A DNA stretch of 64,000 nt from JAHRAW01 sp965243285 (GCA_965243285.1 OZ251537.1:682001-746000), one strand, 5' to 3'. Shown: positions 24,701-39,700, numbered from the stretch's first letter. Made by a program: numbers and translations. The notes: generated by a model not told the origin, from the letters alone.

Positions 24701-27700
24701 TGGCGTTGCCGGCACCATCGGTGGCGGTGTAGACGAGCATGACGGCGGCGGCGGGCATGGTGGGCGTGCCGGTGATGGTGCGGGCGGCGGCGCCGGTGGC
24801 GGTATTGGCGGTGGGGTTGAAGGTGAGCCCAGCCGGCAACGCGCCGGTTACGGTGTAGACAACACCGGCGCCGGTGGCTACCGGCAGAATTTTGGCGGTG
24901 ATGGCGATATTTAACGGATAGGTTTCATCCACGATGGATACATCGAACACCGGCCCGGTGATGGTGACGGCGAACATCACCCCATCGCTGACATTGCCGA
25001 ATTCATCGCTGGCGGTGTAGGTGAGCATGACAGCGGCGGCCGGGGCGCCGGTGGGGCTGCCGCTCAAGGTACGGGCGGCAGCGCCGGTGGTGGCATCGGT
25101 GGCGTTAAAAATCAGCCCATCCGGCAAATCATCGTTCGTTTCGGTGGCGTTTTGCCCACGCAAAGTGTAGGTGAGCGAATTTACGCCGCCGAAGCCCGCG
25201 GTCGCAGCCGGCAGTATGTTGGCGCCGGCGGCGAGGCCGGTGTCGATATCGATGCCGGTGACATAGGATTTATCGCCAATATCCACATCGGCGGCAAAGG
25301 CCGGCCGCTCGCCGAGCACGCTGAACATAAAGGTGCCGGTAACGCCGCCGCCGCCGGCGCCGGCGGCTCTGGTGGCGGCGTAGGTGAGCGAGGTGTCGCC
25401 GATGATCTCCGCCGCGCCAGTCAACATGCGGGCGTCGGCGGCGTTATCAAAACTCAAGCCCTGGGGCAGATTGGCGCCGTTGGTGGTGTCCACTGCTGCG
25501 CCATCCGGCGCTGGTCCGTACAACGCATAGGTGATGCCATCGCTGCTGTTAGTGGCATCCGCCGCTGCTGGCAGTTGCTGGTTCACCGCTGCGCCAATAT
25601 CGCGGGATATAGCATCCAAGTCGGCGGTGAAGGTGAGGCTGGTGACCGACAGGTCGATGTTGTGGCTTAGGGCGGTGCCGAAACCGCCGCTGCCGGGGGT
25701 GGCGGTGTAGCGGAGTTCATAGTCGCCGGCCGCGGTCGGTGTGCCGGTGATGGTGCGGGCGGCGACGCTGGTGTCGCTGGCGGTGGGGTTGAAAGTCAGC
25801 CCGAGGGGAAAGGTGCTACCGGGGGCGGCGACCAGATCATAGAGAATCCCGCTGCCGCTGGCGGCCGGCAGGGTTATCGGCTCGGTGATGGCAACATTGA
25901 GCGAATAGTCGAGAGCCATCGGTGGGGTGAGGTCGAATGTGATGTCTTCGACCACGAAATTGAAGGTTTGCTGGATGAAATCGGCGGCCTCGGCGGCGTT
26001 GGTGGCGGCGTAGGTGAGCTCAGTATTGCCTACGCTTTGCGCTGTGCCGACCAGCAGTCGGTCTGCGTCAAAAGACAACCCGGTGGGCAGGTTGGCGCCA
26101 TTGGTTCTATTATCGCCGGGGCCGAACAAAGCATAGTTAAGCGAGCCGCCGCCGTTGGCGGTGGGGAAGGCCTCAGTCACGATAGCCGCGACATCGGTGC
26201 CGACGGTGATGGTTATATTTGCCAAGGGATCGACTGCGAAGACGCGGCCGATGGTGACATCGAAGGTCGCATCGGGCGTGGTGTTGCCGTAATTGTCGGT
26301 GGCGAAGTAGGTGAGCGTGTAGGTGCCGGCGATGGTGGGGATGCCGCTTAAAGTGCGAACACCGACGGCGACATCAAACTCCAAACCGGCGGGCAAATCG
26401 GCGTTGGTGATGGTGCCGTCGGTCTCCCTGGTGGGGTTGGCGCCGATTAGCGTGTAGGTGAGCGAGGCGGTGCTGCTGGTGGCCGCCGGCAACACCACAT
26501 CATCAATTGCGATGTCGGCGATGTACTCAGGTTGATTATCCAGCGGCAGGTCACCGGCAGCGAAAGACGGGCCGGTGACCACTGCGGTAAACGACAACTC
26601 AGTCATGTTGTCCGTATTATCTGAATCCGTGGCGCGGTAGATCAACGAGATTTCGGCGGTCAATTCCGGCGTGCCGGTGAGGTTTCGGGAGCCGCCGGGG
26701 GTGAAATTCATCCAACTAAGCAGTTGCGGGTCGGCCGGGCTGTTGCCTTCGGAAAATAGATCATAGGACAGGTCGCCGGCGCCGCCGGTGGCGAGCGGCA
26801 GGGTTTGGCTGACCACTCGGCCGGCTGGGTACTCCATGCGGGCTGCGATGGCATCTGCGGCGAAAGCCAAGCCAGGATTGATGGTTACATCGAAAAATTG
26901 CTGTGCAAAGCCGCCGATTCTGACGCCGCCGCCGTTTGCGTCGGTGGCGGTGTAGGTGAGCGTGACGGTGGTGGATGCATCTACCGCTTGGGGTGTGCCG
27001 GTTAGGGTGCGGGCGGCGGCGCCGGAATTAGCGGTGGCGTTGAAAATAAGCCCGGCCGGCAAGCCGTTATTGGCGGCGACGGGATTCGCCCCGGTTAGGG
27101 TGTAGACCACCGAGGCGGCGGCGGTGGTGGTGCTGGCTTCGGATAGCGTCTCGGCGGTGATGGGGAGGCCGGCGGTGTACATCTGAGCCCCCGGCGCCGC
27201 ATCAGCGAAGGTCGGGCCGGTGATGGTGACCATGAAATTGGCCGAAATGGCGTTGCCGTCGCCATCGGTGGCGGTGTAGATGAGTTCGACGGCGGCGGCG
27301 ACGGCGGTGGGCGTGCCGGTTAGGGTGCGGGCGGCGACGGTGTCGGCGGCGGCATTGCCAGCGTTGAGCGTCAGCCAGCCCGGCACGGCGCCGGCGGCGG
27401 CGGATAAGGCGTAGGAAACATTGTTGCCAAGGGCGACCGGCAGGATTTGGGCTCCGGCGGCGGCGATGTCTACGCCCAAGAAATAGGTTTTATCGGCGAT
27501 GGTGGCGCCATCGAACACCGGCCCGGTGATGGTGACGGCGAACATCACCCCATCGCTGACATTGCCGAATTCATCGCTGGCGGTGTAGGTGAGCATGACA
27601 GCGGCGGCCGGGGCGCCGGTGGGGCTGCCGCTCAAGGTACGGGCAGCATCGCCGATGGTGGCATCGGTGGCGTTAAAAATCAGCCCAGCCGGCAAATCGG

Positions 27701-30700
27701 CGTCGGTGATGTTGCCGTCGGCGTCCATGGTGGGATTGGCCCCGGTCAGCATGTAGGCGAGAGGCGTGTTGTTGTCGAAGCCATCCGCAAGCGGCAAGAT
27801 TTTGGCGGAGATATCGAGGCCGGTGACATAGGATTCGGGCTCGATGGTCAGGTTTTCGGCAAACGCCGGGCCGCCGCCGATTGTGAGTCGGAAATTTACG
27901 GTAATGGTGCCGCCGCTACCGGAGGCGGCGTAAGTCAGCAGCGTTTCGCCGACTAATTCTGGAGTGCCGCTCAAAATGCGCTCCCCGGCGGCGTTAGCGA
28001 AACTCAAATCAACGGGCAGATTGCTGTTATTGGCGGCGCCGAGGTTGTCGGGGTCGACGGTGGTGCCTGGCCCGTACAACGCGTAAATGCCGGCGCTGCC
28101 ATCGCCATCCGCCGCTGCTGACAATTCTTCGTCCACCACATCACCGACATTGAAGGACAGATCAACCACGGGGACTTCGAAGGTGATGGTGGCAATCGAC
28201 ACCTCGATCATGGCGGTGGCGGTATTGCCGAAATCATCCGTAGCGGTGTAGATGAGCGAATGGGTGCCCTCCATGGTCGGCGTGCCGGTGATGGTGCGGG
28301 CGGCGGCACCGGTGTTGGCATCGGCGGTGGGGTTGAAACTCAGCCCAGGAGGGAAAGTGCTGCCGGCTGCGGCCACCAAGGAATAGACGACATTGGAGCC
28401 GCGGATTACGGCCGGCAGGGGTGTCGCCGCCGCCGCATCGATAAGCACATTGAACGGATAGTTGAGATTCTCCGGCGGCTGGGTCGCGAACGCGATGTTT
28501 TCGACCACTAAATCAAAGGTTTGCGGGATGAAATCGGTGGGGTCGGCGACGTTGGTGGCGGTGTAGGTGAGCGTGCTGTCGATTGGGGTTTGCGCTATGC
28601 CGGTGAGGGTGCGGGCGATGATGGGCGGGGTGGCGCCAGCATCCGCCGTGGGGTTGAAAGTCAGCCCGACGGGCAAGCCGTTGTTGTCGGTGATGCTCGA
28701 ATCGGCCAAAGTGTAGGCGAGCGTGCCGCCGCCGGTGGCGAGGGGGAAGGCGTCCGGCATGGCTGTGGCGACATCATCGCCGACGATGAGGGTTAGCTCT
28801 GCGAGGGCATCGCCGACGAAGGCGCGATTGACGGTGACGGTGAACTCCAGCGAGGTCTCGTTGCCGTACTCATCCCTGGCGGTGTAGGTGAGCATGAAGG
28901 CGCCGGCGACATCGGGGTTGCCGCTTAAAGTGCGGGAGGTTGCATTAAACATCAAACCCGCCGGCAAATCGGCGTTGGTGGGGGTGCCGTCGGTATCCCT
29001 GGTGATGTTGCCGTCTAAATCCACGGTGGGGTTAGCGCCGGTTAGCGTGTGGGTGAGCGAGGGGGCGCTGCTGGTCGCCAGCGGCAGTACCACATCGGTG
29101 ATTGCCGTACCGGCGGCCAAAGTCGGCACGGTTATGGGTAGGTCACCAGCGGCGAAAATCGGGCCGGTTATGACGAGAGTGAAGTCCCCATCGCGGGACT
29201 GAGCTGCGGCGTCGAAGACGGTGTAATTAATCTCGGTTTCAGCGGCGATGGTGGGCATGCCGGTGATGGTGCGGTCATTGGAGCCGGAAGTGAACCAACT
29301 CGGCAGTTGCGGGTCTGCGGTTAAGCCGCTGGTAGTTAGAAGATACCGATAGGGCGGTATGCCGCCGATGCCCTCGGGCAGGTCGTGGTTGACTGTGGCG
29401 CCAGCGGGAAACTCAATGCGGGGCGGCACGCTCTCGAATTCGAAGCGCGCATTGACCGTGACATCAAACACCTGCTGCGCCAAGCCGCCGTCGCCATCGG
29501 TGGCGGTGTAGGTGAGGGAGTAGCCGCCGACGGCGGCGGCGACCGGCGTGCCGGTGATGGAGCGGGCGACGATGAATGTGTCGCCGGCAACAAGCGCCGG
29601 GTTAAAAGTTATGCCGGCGGGCAAGCCGTCAGCGCCAGTGCCGTTGCCGGTTAGGGTGTAGGTGACGGGGTCGGTGTTGGCGCTGCTGGTGGTGGCGGCG
29701 GGCAGCGTCACATCGACAGCAAATCCGACGGCGTATGTCTGGGCGACCACCGCCGGGCCAGCGAAGGTGGGACCGGTGACGGTGACGGTGAAAGTGAGCA
29801 TCGTTGCATTGTCAGCGCTATCGGTGGCGGTGTAGGTGAGTTGGGTGTCGGCGCTGATGGTGGTGGGCATGCCGCTTAAAGTGCGGGCGGCGTCGGTGGC
29901 GGCGTCGGTGGCGTCAGTGGCGTTGAATGCCAGCCCGCCCGGCAAAGCGCCGCCGCCGGCGCCGGTTAGGGTGTAGGACACATCGACGCCACGGGCGGTG
30001 GGCAAAACTTCGGCGGCGCCGATGTCGACGCCTAAGAAATAGGCTTTATTGGCGATGGTGGCGTCATCGAACGACGGGCCGGTGATGGTTACGGAGAAAA
30101 TCACCTCACCGCTGACATTGCCGAATGTATCCGTGGCGGTGTAGGTGAGGTTGACAGCGGTGGCCGGGGCGCCGGTGGGCGTGCCGCTCAAGGTACGGGC
30201 GGCATCGCCGGTGGTGACATTGGTGGCGTTAAAAGTCAGCCCAGCCGGCAAATCACGGTCGGTGATGTTGCCGTCGGTGTCCATGGTGGGATTGGCCCCG
30301 GTCAGTATGTAGGTGAACGCCGTGTTGTCGCCGAAGCCATCCGCCAGCGGCAAGATTTTGGCGGAGATATCGAGACCGGTGACATAAGATTCCGCGTCAA
30401 TGGGCAAGTTATTGGCAGCAAAGGCCGGGCCACCGCCGACGGTGAAATCAAAAATTTCGGTGATGGATAAGCCGCTGTCGGCGTTAGTGGCGGCGTAGGT
30501 GAACGCGGTGGTGCCGACTTGTCGCGCTTGGCCGCTCAGCATGAGGGTGCCGGCGGCGTTATCGAACATCAAACCAGCGGGCAGATTCATGTTGTTTACG
30601 GCATCGGCGGAGTCGCGGTCGCTGATGTCGGCGGTGGTGCCCGGTCCATACAACGCATAGACGATGGTGGCGCCGGTGTTGGCGTCATCCACCGCCGCGG

Positions 30701-33700
30701 GTAGGGATACGCCGGTGGACCCGGCCGCCGAATCGACCACCGTATCGCCGGCATTGAAAGACAAACCTAAATCGGTGCGGTCGAAGTCGAATCTGGTGAC
30801 GAATACCGTGAGGTCACGCCTGATGGGGCCGCCGAAACTGCCGGTGGCGGCGGTGGCGGTGTAAATCAGCGGATAGTCACCGACCTCGGTCGGTGTGCCG
30901 GTGATGGTGCGGGCGGCGGCGCCGGTGGCATCGTCGATGGGGTTGAAACTCAGCCCCGGGGGGAATACGGCGCTGGAATCCAAGGAAGTATTGGGCACCA
31001 GCGTATAGACAATCCCGCTGCCGTTGGCGGCCGGCAGGGTTATCGGCTCGGTGATAGGTACATTGAGCGGATAGTTGATGGTCGTCAGCGGCTCATCCGC
31101 ATCATCGAACACGATTTGTTCGACCACGAAAGCGAAGGTTTGTTCGATGGAATCGGCGGAATCAGCGGAGTTGGTGGCGCTGTAGGTGAGCGTGACGGCT
31201 TCGGCGGTCTGCAGCGTGCCGCTCAGCACCGGCGGCGTGCCGGCGGTGTAAATCAACCCGGCGGGCAATTGGCGGTCGGAGGCGGTGCCGTTGGGGCCGA
31301 GCAATGAGTAGACCAGCGTGCCGCCGCCATTGGCGGTGGGCAGGACGATTTGGCCGGCGACATTCACGCCGACGGTGAAGGTTTGATCGGCGATGGTGGC
31401 GCTGAAGACGCGATTGACGGTGACGGTGAACTCCAGCGAGGTCTCGTTGTCGTGAACATCGGTGGCGGTGTAGGTGACCGTGACGCCGCCAGGGCCGGTG
31501 GCGGTAGTGGGCGTGCCGCTTAAAGTGCGGGCGGCATCGGTGGTGAAGTCGGTGGCGCCGCCGGCGTTGAATTCCAGCCCGGCCGGCAAACCACTCATGG
31601 AATAGGAGACCGGCGTGGCGCTGCTGGTGGCCTGCGGCAGGACTACAGCGTCGATTTCCACATCGGCGGTGTAGATTGGGGCGAGCGTGAGGCTGGGCAG
31701 CGAGGGGCCGGTGACGACTATATTGAAACTCGGCTCCGGACTCAGCCTTTTATCGCTGTTGTTTCCTGGTGATGAATCATGCACCCGATAGATGAGCATG
31801 TAGGTGCCGGCGGTTTCGGGCGTGCCGGTGATGCTTCGGCTGCCACGCTCAAAAGCAATCCCAGCCGGCGTTAGCGCCGTGATTTCAGCGGCGGTAAGGT
31901 CGTCATAGTTTTCAGGTTGGCCAGGGTTTTTGCCGCTTTCGAACAGAATATAGGTATACGGCGTGATGCCGCCGGTGGGGAGGGGCAAGATTTGTGGGGG
32001 GGTGATGGCAAGACCGGCCGGAAAGGTGAGGTCGGGGAGGGCGGCCACCGCCAGGGCCGGGTTTATCGTTACATCGAATGTCAATGCGGTGGTGGCGCTG
32101 CCGGAGGTTGCGGTGTAGACCAACGCGGTGGTGGTCGAGGCGGTGACTTGATTCGGATTGCCGGTTAGGGTGCGGGCGGCGTTGCCGCCGCTGGCGGTGG
32201 CGTTGAAATCCAAGCCCGCGGGCAAGCCGCCGACGGCGGTTAAGGTATACACCGCCGCCGCGCCGGTGCCTACGATGGTGGCGGCTGGCAGGGCCAGCGC
32301 GGTGATGTCTTCACCGGCGAGGTAAATTTGTGCGCCCGGCGCTGGGGTGGTTGCCAAATCAAACTCCGGGCCTTCGATGGTGACCATGAAGTTTGCCCTG
32401 GCGACATTGGCGGGGGAGGCGTTATCGGTGGCGGTGTAGGTGAAGCTCACCGCGTCTCCGCCGCTGGTGGGCGTGCCGCTCAGGGTGCGGGTGGCGGCGC
32501 TGAAAACCAGCCCATCCGGCAAAGCGCCGCCATTAGCGCCGGTTAAGGCATAGGAGATGCCGGCGCCGCTGGCGGACGGCAACACTATCGGGGTGATTTC
32601 GTTGCTGGAGGTGAAGGTCTGGTCGCCAGGGGTGGACGCAAACGCCGGGCCGGTGATGGTGATGGCAAACGCCACCGCAGCGCTAACATTGCCGAACCTG
32701 TCAGTGGCGGTGTAGACGAGGTTTACGGCGGTGGCGTCGGGTGCGCCGGTGGGCGTGCCGCTCAAGGTACGGGCGGCGGCAGTGGCGTTTGCGCCGCCGA
32801 AAGACAACCCGGCCGGCAACGCATCATCGGCAGTTGCCCCGCTCAACTCATAGGTGAGGTTTTGCACGCCGCCGAAGCCCGAGGCCGCCGCATCCAGCAC
32901 CAGGTCGGTGATGGAAACGCCGGTGACATAGGATGCCGCAGCGATGGTATAGCCACTGGCAAAGGCCGGCCCGCCGCTGACGGTGAAATCAAAAGTGGCG
33001 GTGACGGTGCCGTTGGGGCCGGCGGCGGCATAAGTGAGCGAGGTGGTGCCGACTTGTTGCGCCGTGCCGCTCAAGGTGAGGGCGCCGGCGGTGTTATCGA
33101 AAGTGAAATCACCGGGCAGATTCATGCCGTTTGCGGCATTGACGGCGTCGCTATCGCCGATGTCGACGGTGGTGCCTGGCCCGTACAACGCATAGGTGAT
33201 GGTGGCGTCGGGGTTGCCGTCATCCACCGCCGTGGGCAGCGAGTGACTCACGGTATCGCCGACATCGAAGGACGCATCTATCACGTCGGCGGTGTAGGTG
33301 ATGCTGGTGACCGACAAATCGAATTCATGCGTGAGGTCGGGGCCGAAACTGAGGTCGGCGATGTAGGTGAGCGGGAAGGTGTCGGCCATATCTGGCCTGC
33401 CGCTGATGACGCGGGAATCGGTGTCGAAAGCCAGCCCGCTGGGCAAATCATCGTTCCCGCCGGAGGCGTTTGCTCCGGTCAAGGAGTAACTCACCTCGGT
33501 GGCGGTGACGGCCGGCAGGGTTGTCTGGGTGCTGGCAGTCAGAGTCACATCGAGCGGATAGCCGATATTCGCCGGCGGGTCTTCAATGAAATCAGCCGCT
33601 AGGACCGTGAAACTGAACTCAGCCGTTAGGCTATCGTCGGCATTGCTTGGATTGACTCGGTAATACATTTGGATGGAGCCAATAGGCGGGGTTGTGCCCA

Positions 33701-36700
33701 GCCCTCGCAACACGCCGCTTAAAGTGCGGGCGGCACTGGTCGCGGGATTGGAGTCGTTGGTGGGGTTGAAGGTAAGCCCGGAGGGGATGTTCGCATTGAC
33801 GGTTCCGCTCTCGCTGCCGGTCAGGATATAAGTGCGAGCGCCGCCGCCGGAGGCGCCGGGGAAGGTGTGTGAAAATTCACTGCTTCTGACCACGGTGAAG
33901 TCTGGGATGTCCTGCAAGAAAGCACGTCGGATGTGCATTGCGAAGATTTCCGTAATCGCATTGCCGTGCGCATCCGTGGCGGTGTAGGTGAGGCTGACGG
34001 GGGTGGCGCCGGTGAGGGTGGTGGGCTCGCCACGCAAAACCGGGGCATCGCCGGTGGTATCGAACACCAGCCCCGGCACGGCAATGTTCAATGCTTGGGC
34101 ATTGGGCCCGGTCAGCGTGTAAGACACATTAGCCGACTCGGTGCTGGCGGTCGGCAAGGTTAGCGGCTTGGCGTCGGCGTCATTGGTTATGGCGATGTCA
34201 GCGAAGTAAGTTCGAGCGGCGGGCAGATCGCCTACGAAACTCGGGCCGGCGATGGTGATGGTGAACACCGCATCGGTGATGTTGGGCGGCGTCGCCGCAT
34301 CCGTGGCGCGATAGGTCATGGTGGTGGTGCCGGCGGCGGTTGCCATGCCGGTGAGGGTTCGGGTAGTGGCATTGAAACCAAGCGCAGCGGGTAGTCGCGC
34401 GTCGGTGGGGCTGCCGCCCTCGGCGAACAGGGCGTAGGAAATGCTGCCGGTGCCGCCGGTGGCGGCGGTTAATGTGCGCATATCGGCGGCGAGGTCGGCG
34501 AGGCTAACCCCGGCGGCGTAGGTGCGGCCGGGGTTGGAATTTGCCGGGAATGCCAAGCCAGGATTGATGGTTACATCGAAAAATTGCTGTGCAAAGCCGC
34601 CGTTTCTGAAGCCGTTTGCGCCGCTGATTAAGATGGTGGCGGTGTAGGTGAGCGTGACGGGGGTGGATGCATTTACGGCTTGGGGTGTGCCGCTTAGGGT
34701 GCGGGGGGCGGTGCCGCCGGTGAAGATGAGCCCGGCCGGTAAGTCGAGATTGCCGGCGGTGGCATTCTTCCCGGTTAGGACGTGGACCAGCAGCGAGGCG
34801 TTGGTGGTGGTGCTGGCTTCGGATAGCGTCAGGGTGGGGATGGCACGGCCGGCGGTGTACATCTGAGCCCCCGGCGCCGCATCAACGAAGGTCGGGCCGG
34901 TGACGGTGACGGTGAAGGTGAGCGCCGTTTCATTGCTATCGCCATCGGTGGCGGTGTAGGTGAGGGGGGTGTCGGCGCTGATGGTGGTGGGCATGCCGCT
35001 TAAAGTGCGGGCGGCGTCGGTGGCGGCGTCGGTGGCGTCAGTGGCGTTGAATGCCAGCCCGCCCGGCAAAGCGCCGCCGCCGGCGCCGGTTAGGGTGTAG
35101 GACACATCGACGCCACGGGCGGTGGGCAAAACTTCGGCGGCGCCGATGTCTATGTTCAAGGAATAGGTTTTATCGGCGATGGTGGCGCCATCGAACACCG
35201 GCCCGGTGATGGTGACGGCGAATATCGCATTCGCGCTGACATTGCCGAATTCATCCGTGGCGGTGTAGGTGAGGTTGACGGCGGCCGGGGCGCCGGTGGG
35301 GGCGCCGCTCAAGGTGGTGCCGGTGGCAGTGGCGGTGGTGGTAAACACCAGCCCAGCCGGCAAATCACGGTCGGTGATGTCGCCGTCGGCGTTTATGATG
35401 GGATTGGCCCCGGTCAGCGAGTAGGTGAGCGCCGTGTTGACGCCGAAGCCAGTCGCCAGCGGCAAGGTTTTGGCGGTGATATCGAGACCGGTGACATAGG
35501 ATTCATCGCCAATGGGCAAGTCGCCGGCAGCAAAGGCCGGGCCGCCGCCAACGGTGAAATCAAAAGTGGCGATGGCGGTGCCGGTGGTGCCGGCGGCCGC
35601 ATAAGTGAGCCGGGTGGTGCCGACTTGTTGCGCCGTGCCGCTCAAGGTGAGGGCGCCGGCGGTGTTATCGAAAGTGAAACCACCGGGCAGATTCAGGCCG
35701 TTTGCGGCATTGACGGCGTTGCTATCGCCGATGTCGACGGTGGTGCCTGGCCCGTACAACGCATAGGTGAGGGTGGCGGTGGAGTCGCCGTCATCCACCG
35801 CCGTGGGTAGTGTTGTGTTATTCACAACATCGCCGACATCGAAGGACAAATCCGCCACGGTGGCGGTGTAGGTGACGCTGGTGACCGACACCACGATGTC
35901 GCCCGTGAGGTCGGCGCCGAAACTGAGGTCGGCGGTGTAGGTGAGCGGAAAATTGCCGGTCATGTCCGGCATGCCGCTGATGACGCGGGAATCGGTGTCG
36001 AAAGCCAGCCCGCTGGGCAAATTATCGTCCCCGACGGTGGCGTTTGCTCCGCGCAAGGTGTAACTCACCTCGCTGGCGTTGACGGCCGGCAGGGTTGTCG
36101 AAGTACTATTATCGAGAGTCACATTGAGCGAATAGCCGATATTCGTCGGCGGGGTTTCAATGAACTCAGCCGCCTCGACCGTGAAACTGAACTCAGCCGT
36201 TCGGCTATCATTGAGATTGGCGGGAGTGGCGGGATTGACTCGGTAATACATTTGGACGGTGCCGCCCGTATCCCCGCTTGCATCCAGCCCTTCCACCACG
36301 CCGCTTAAAGTGCGGGCGATAGTGCTCGAGGAACTGGTGCTGTTGCCGCGGTTTAATTCAAGCCCGATGGGCAGATTCGCATCGACCGTTCCGGTTGCAT
36401 TCCTGGTCAGGATATAAGTCCTGGTGCCGCCGCCGCCGGCACCAGGGAAAATATACGAAAAATCATCGCTTATGACGGCGGTGAGGTCGGGGATGGAATC
36501 CAGGAAATTACGCAGGATGTGCACTGCGAAGATTGCCGTGGTCGCGTTGCCGAGATCATCCGTGGCGGTGTAGGTGAGGCTGACGGGGTTGGCGCCGGTG
36601 AGGGTGGTGGGCGTGCCACGCAAAACCGGGGCGTCGCCGGTGGTATCGAACACCAGCCCCGGCACGGCCATGTTCAATGCTTGGCCACCGGGCCCGGTCA

Positions 36701-39700
36701 GCGTGTAAGGCACATCAGCCAGCCCGTCGCTGCTGGTGCTCGCCGTCGGCAAGGTTAGCGGCTTGGCGTCGGCGTCATCGGTTATGGCGGTATCGAGGTA
36801 GTAAGTTTGCGCAGCGATGGGCAAGGCGCCGGCGAAAATCGGGCCGGTGATGACCATAGTGAAATTCGGCTCCGGATTCAGCCTTCTAGCGTTGTTGCTT
36901 CCTGGTGATGAATCATGCACCCGATAGATGAGCGGGAAGGTGCCGGCGGTGGTGGGCGTGCCGCTGAGGCCTCGAGTGTCGCGCTCAAAAGCAATCCCAG
37001 CCGGCGTTAACACCGCGATTTGAGCGACGGTAAGGTCGTCATAGTCTTCCGGTTGGCCAGGGTTTTTGCCGCTTTGGAACAGAATATAGGTATACGGCGT
37101 GATGCCGCCGGTGGGGAGGGGCAGGATTTGTGGGGGGGTGATGGCAAGACCGGCCGGAAAGGTAAGGTCGGGGAGGGCGGCCACCGCCAGGGCCGGGTTT
37201 ATCGTTACGCTGAATGTCAATGCGGTGACGCCGCCGCCGGAGGTGGGGGTGGCGGTGTAGACCAACTCGGTGGTGGTCGCTTCCGTGACCGCATTCGGCG
37301 TGCCGGTTAGGGTGCGGGCAGCGTTGCCGCCGCCGGCGGTTTCGTTAAAAACCAGCCCGCCCGGCAGATTGGGGGTGGCCGCCGTGCCGCCAGGCCCAAA
37401 CAAGGTATAACTGGCTGGCGTCGAGGTCGGGCCGCCGACGCCGATGATGGCGGCTTGCGGCAAGACCAATGGCGCGATGGTGGTTCCGGAAACATAGGTT
37501 TGGCCGCCCGGCGCCGGGTTGGCGTCCAAATCAAAAGCCGGCCCGGTGATGGTCGCCGCAAAAGTCAACCCGGCCGACTCATTGGCGAATCCATCCTGCA
37601 CCGAGTAGGTGAGCATCACGGCGGCGGCGGCGGTGGTGGGGGCGCCGCCCAAAGTGCGGGCGGCGGCGTCAAACACCAGCCCGTCCGGCAAATCCAGGTC
37701 CATGCTGCCGTCGTCACCGGTAGTGGGATTCGCCCCGTTCAGGTGATAAGAGCGCGGCCTGTCGGCGGTCGAGAAGGCGGTTACCGCCTCCGGCAGCACC
37801 AGCACATCGGCGGCGGCGATGGTCACGCCCACCGGATAATCCACATCGCCGATGCTTTGGCCGCCGAAAAACGCCGGCCCGCCATCCACGGTGAGCGTGA
37901 AAATGGCTTCCGCGTTGCCGGGGGTGCTGGTGGCGGAATAGGTTATTTGGGTGTCGCCGACTTTTTGCGCCTGGCCACGCAGACTGCTGGTGGCGCGGTC
38001 AAAAGAGAGTCCGGGCGGCAGATTGGCGTTATTGGTGAAAGTGCCGCCGGGACCATATACGAGATAGTCTATGGGCATGCCGTCATCGGCGGGGTCGGCG
38101 AAACTCGCCGACGGCAGCGAATGCGCCACATCGGCGCCGACCGCAGCGGTGACATCGTCCACTGCGCCGTTGTAAGTCAGCGCCGTTATCGCATTCGCTT
38201 GGAAGGTGAGACTGACGGCGTCAGGCGTCCCGGCACCACTCTCGGTGGCGGTATAGGTGAAGGTGTAACTACCCGCATCTTGCACCATGCCGTTAAAAAC
38301 ACGCTCGCCGGTGTTAAAATTCAGCCCGGCGGGCAAAGCGGCGCCGCCAACATTGGCGATGGTGGCATGGCGGCCGGTCAGGGTGTAGTCGAAATTATTG
38401 CTGGCGGGGATGGCGGTGGGCAAAGTCAACTCCGTGATGGCTCTGCCGACGATGAAAGATTGCGTCTGCGGAGCGGCGGCATCGAAAATCGCATTGGATA
38501 CCACTATTGTGAACCTGCCTGTTTGCTGATTGCCTGCGTACGTCCCGAAAAATTTATCCCGTACCGTATAGGTGAGGGGGTAGGTGCCGGGGCTGGTGGG
38601 CGTGCCGGATAAAATTCTGGTGACATCGTTGCTACTGCCGCCACTGAAAGACAGCCCCGGCGGTAGGCCGTCCGTGCTGCCCGATTGGGCGGGACCACTC
38701 AACAAATAGGTCAGCGGAAGACTGCCCGAGTGTCCGGTGCCTACCGGCATCTCTATGTCCCCGATGGGGGCGTTGGTCAGATAGGTTAACGGACTGGTGG
38801 GCAAGGCGCCGGCATCAAAACTCGGGCCGGTGATAACGATGCGGTAAGAACGGGTTAAATTTATGCCGTCTGTGAATAATAGCGTGTGTAAAATACCATC
38901 ACCGAAAGATCCCGCTTCCATCGCAGTCCCGATGATCACGGCAGACACCTTACTGCCACCTAGTGTAGTACGACTGGTATTCAAATTCTGCGGTAAGTTG
39001 CCCTCGAGTCTGACGCCAAGAATATCAGCACGCTGAGTGCCGCCGCCCAGGAAAGCGTCTGGTAAGATTTGGTTGGGAAGGGGGGAATTAGATGTGTAGG
39101 TCCTGCCGGCCTCGAAAGTAAGCACTACATTTTGCTCCACAAACACGCGGTTGACCCGAAAATTGAATGGTATCGATATCTTGAAGTCGTTGTTGCCGCC
39201 GTCGGTGGCGGTGTAGGTTAGGGGGTAATTGGCCGCCAGTGCGGCGGTGGAGAGGGTGCCGGATAAAACGCCGCCGCTGAACACTAGCCCGTCTGGCAGG
39301 GAGCCTTCCAGGTCATAGGTTATGGCGCCGATGTTGTCTTCCGCTAACGGCAGGGTGAGCGGTGTAATTGCGGTGTTGAAATCATAGGTTTGGTCGGCGA
39401 TATCCGCTACAAAGCGAAACAGGGTTTTCACAACCCGCACTGGGAATTCTTGGGGTTCAGCCGTGAATCTGGGATTACCCTGTGCATTATTCGTTCCATC
39501 TACGGCGGTGTAGGTTAGGGTGTAATTACCCACCGCGGCGGAGATAAAGCCGGATAAAACCCGCCTGCTGGAGCTGGAGTCGAATGACAGGTTCGGCACA
39601 TCCGCTACATCTGCGACATCGTACTGTACGTTGGATATGGTCGGCAGCAATGGCCCCAAAGTTAAGTCCACCGTTTCGCCGCGGGCAAACACCTGACCGC

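Noticed and set aside
22600..39000. Many plus-strand open frames of 60-385 codons opposite the giant gene
   Set aside because: They mirror the repetitive GC-rich minus-strand gene, are Gly/Arg-rich without family features, and recur with the repeat period.
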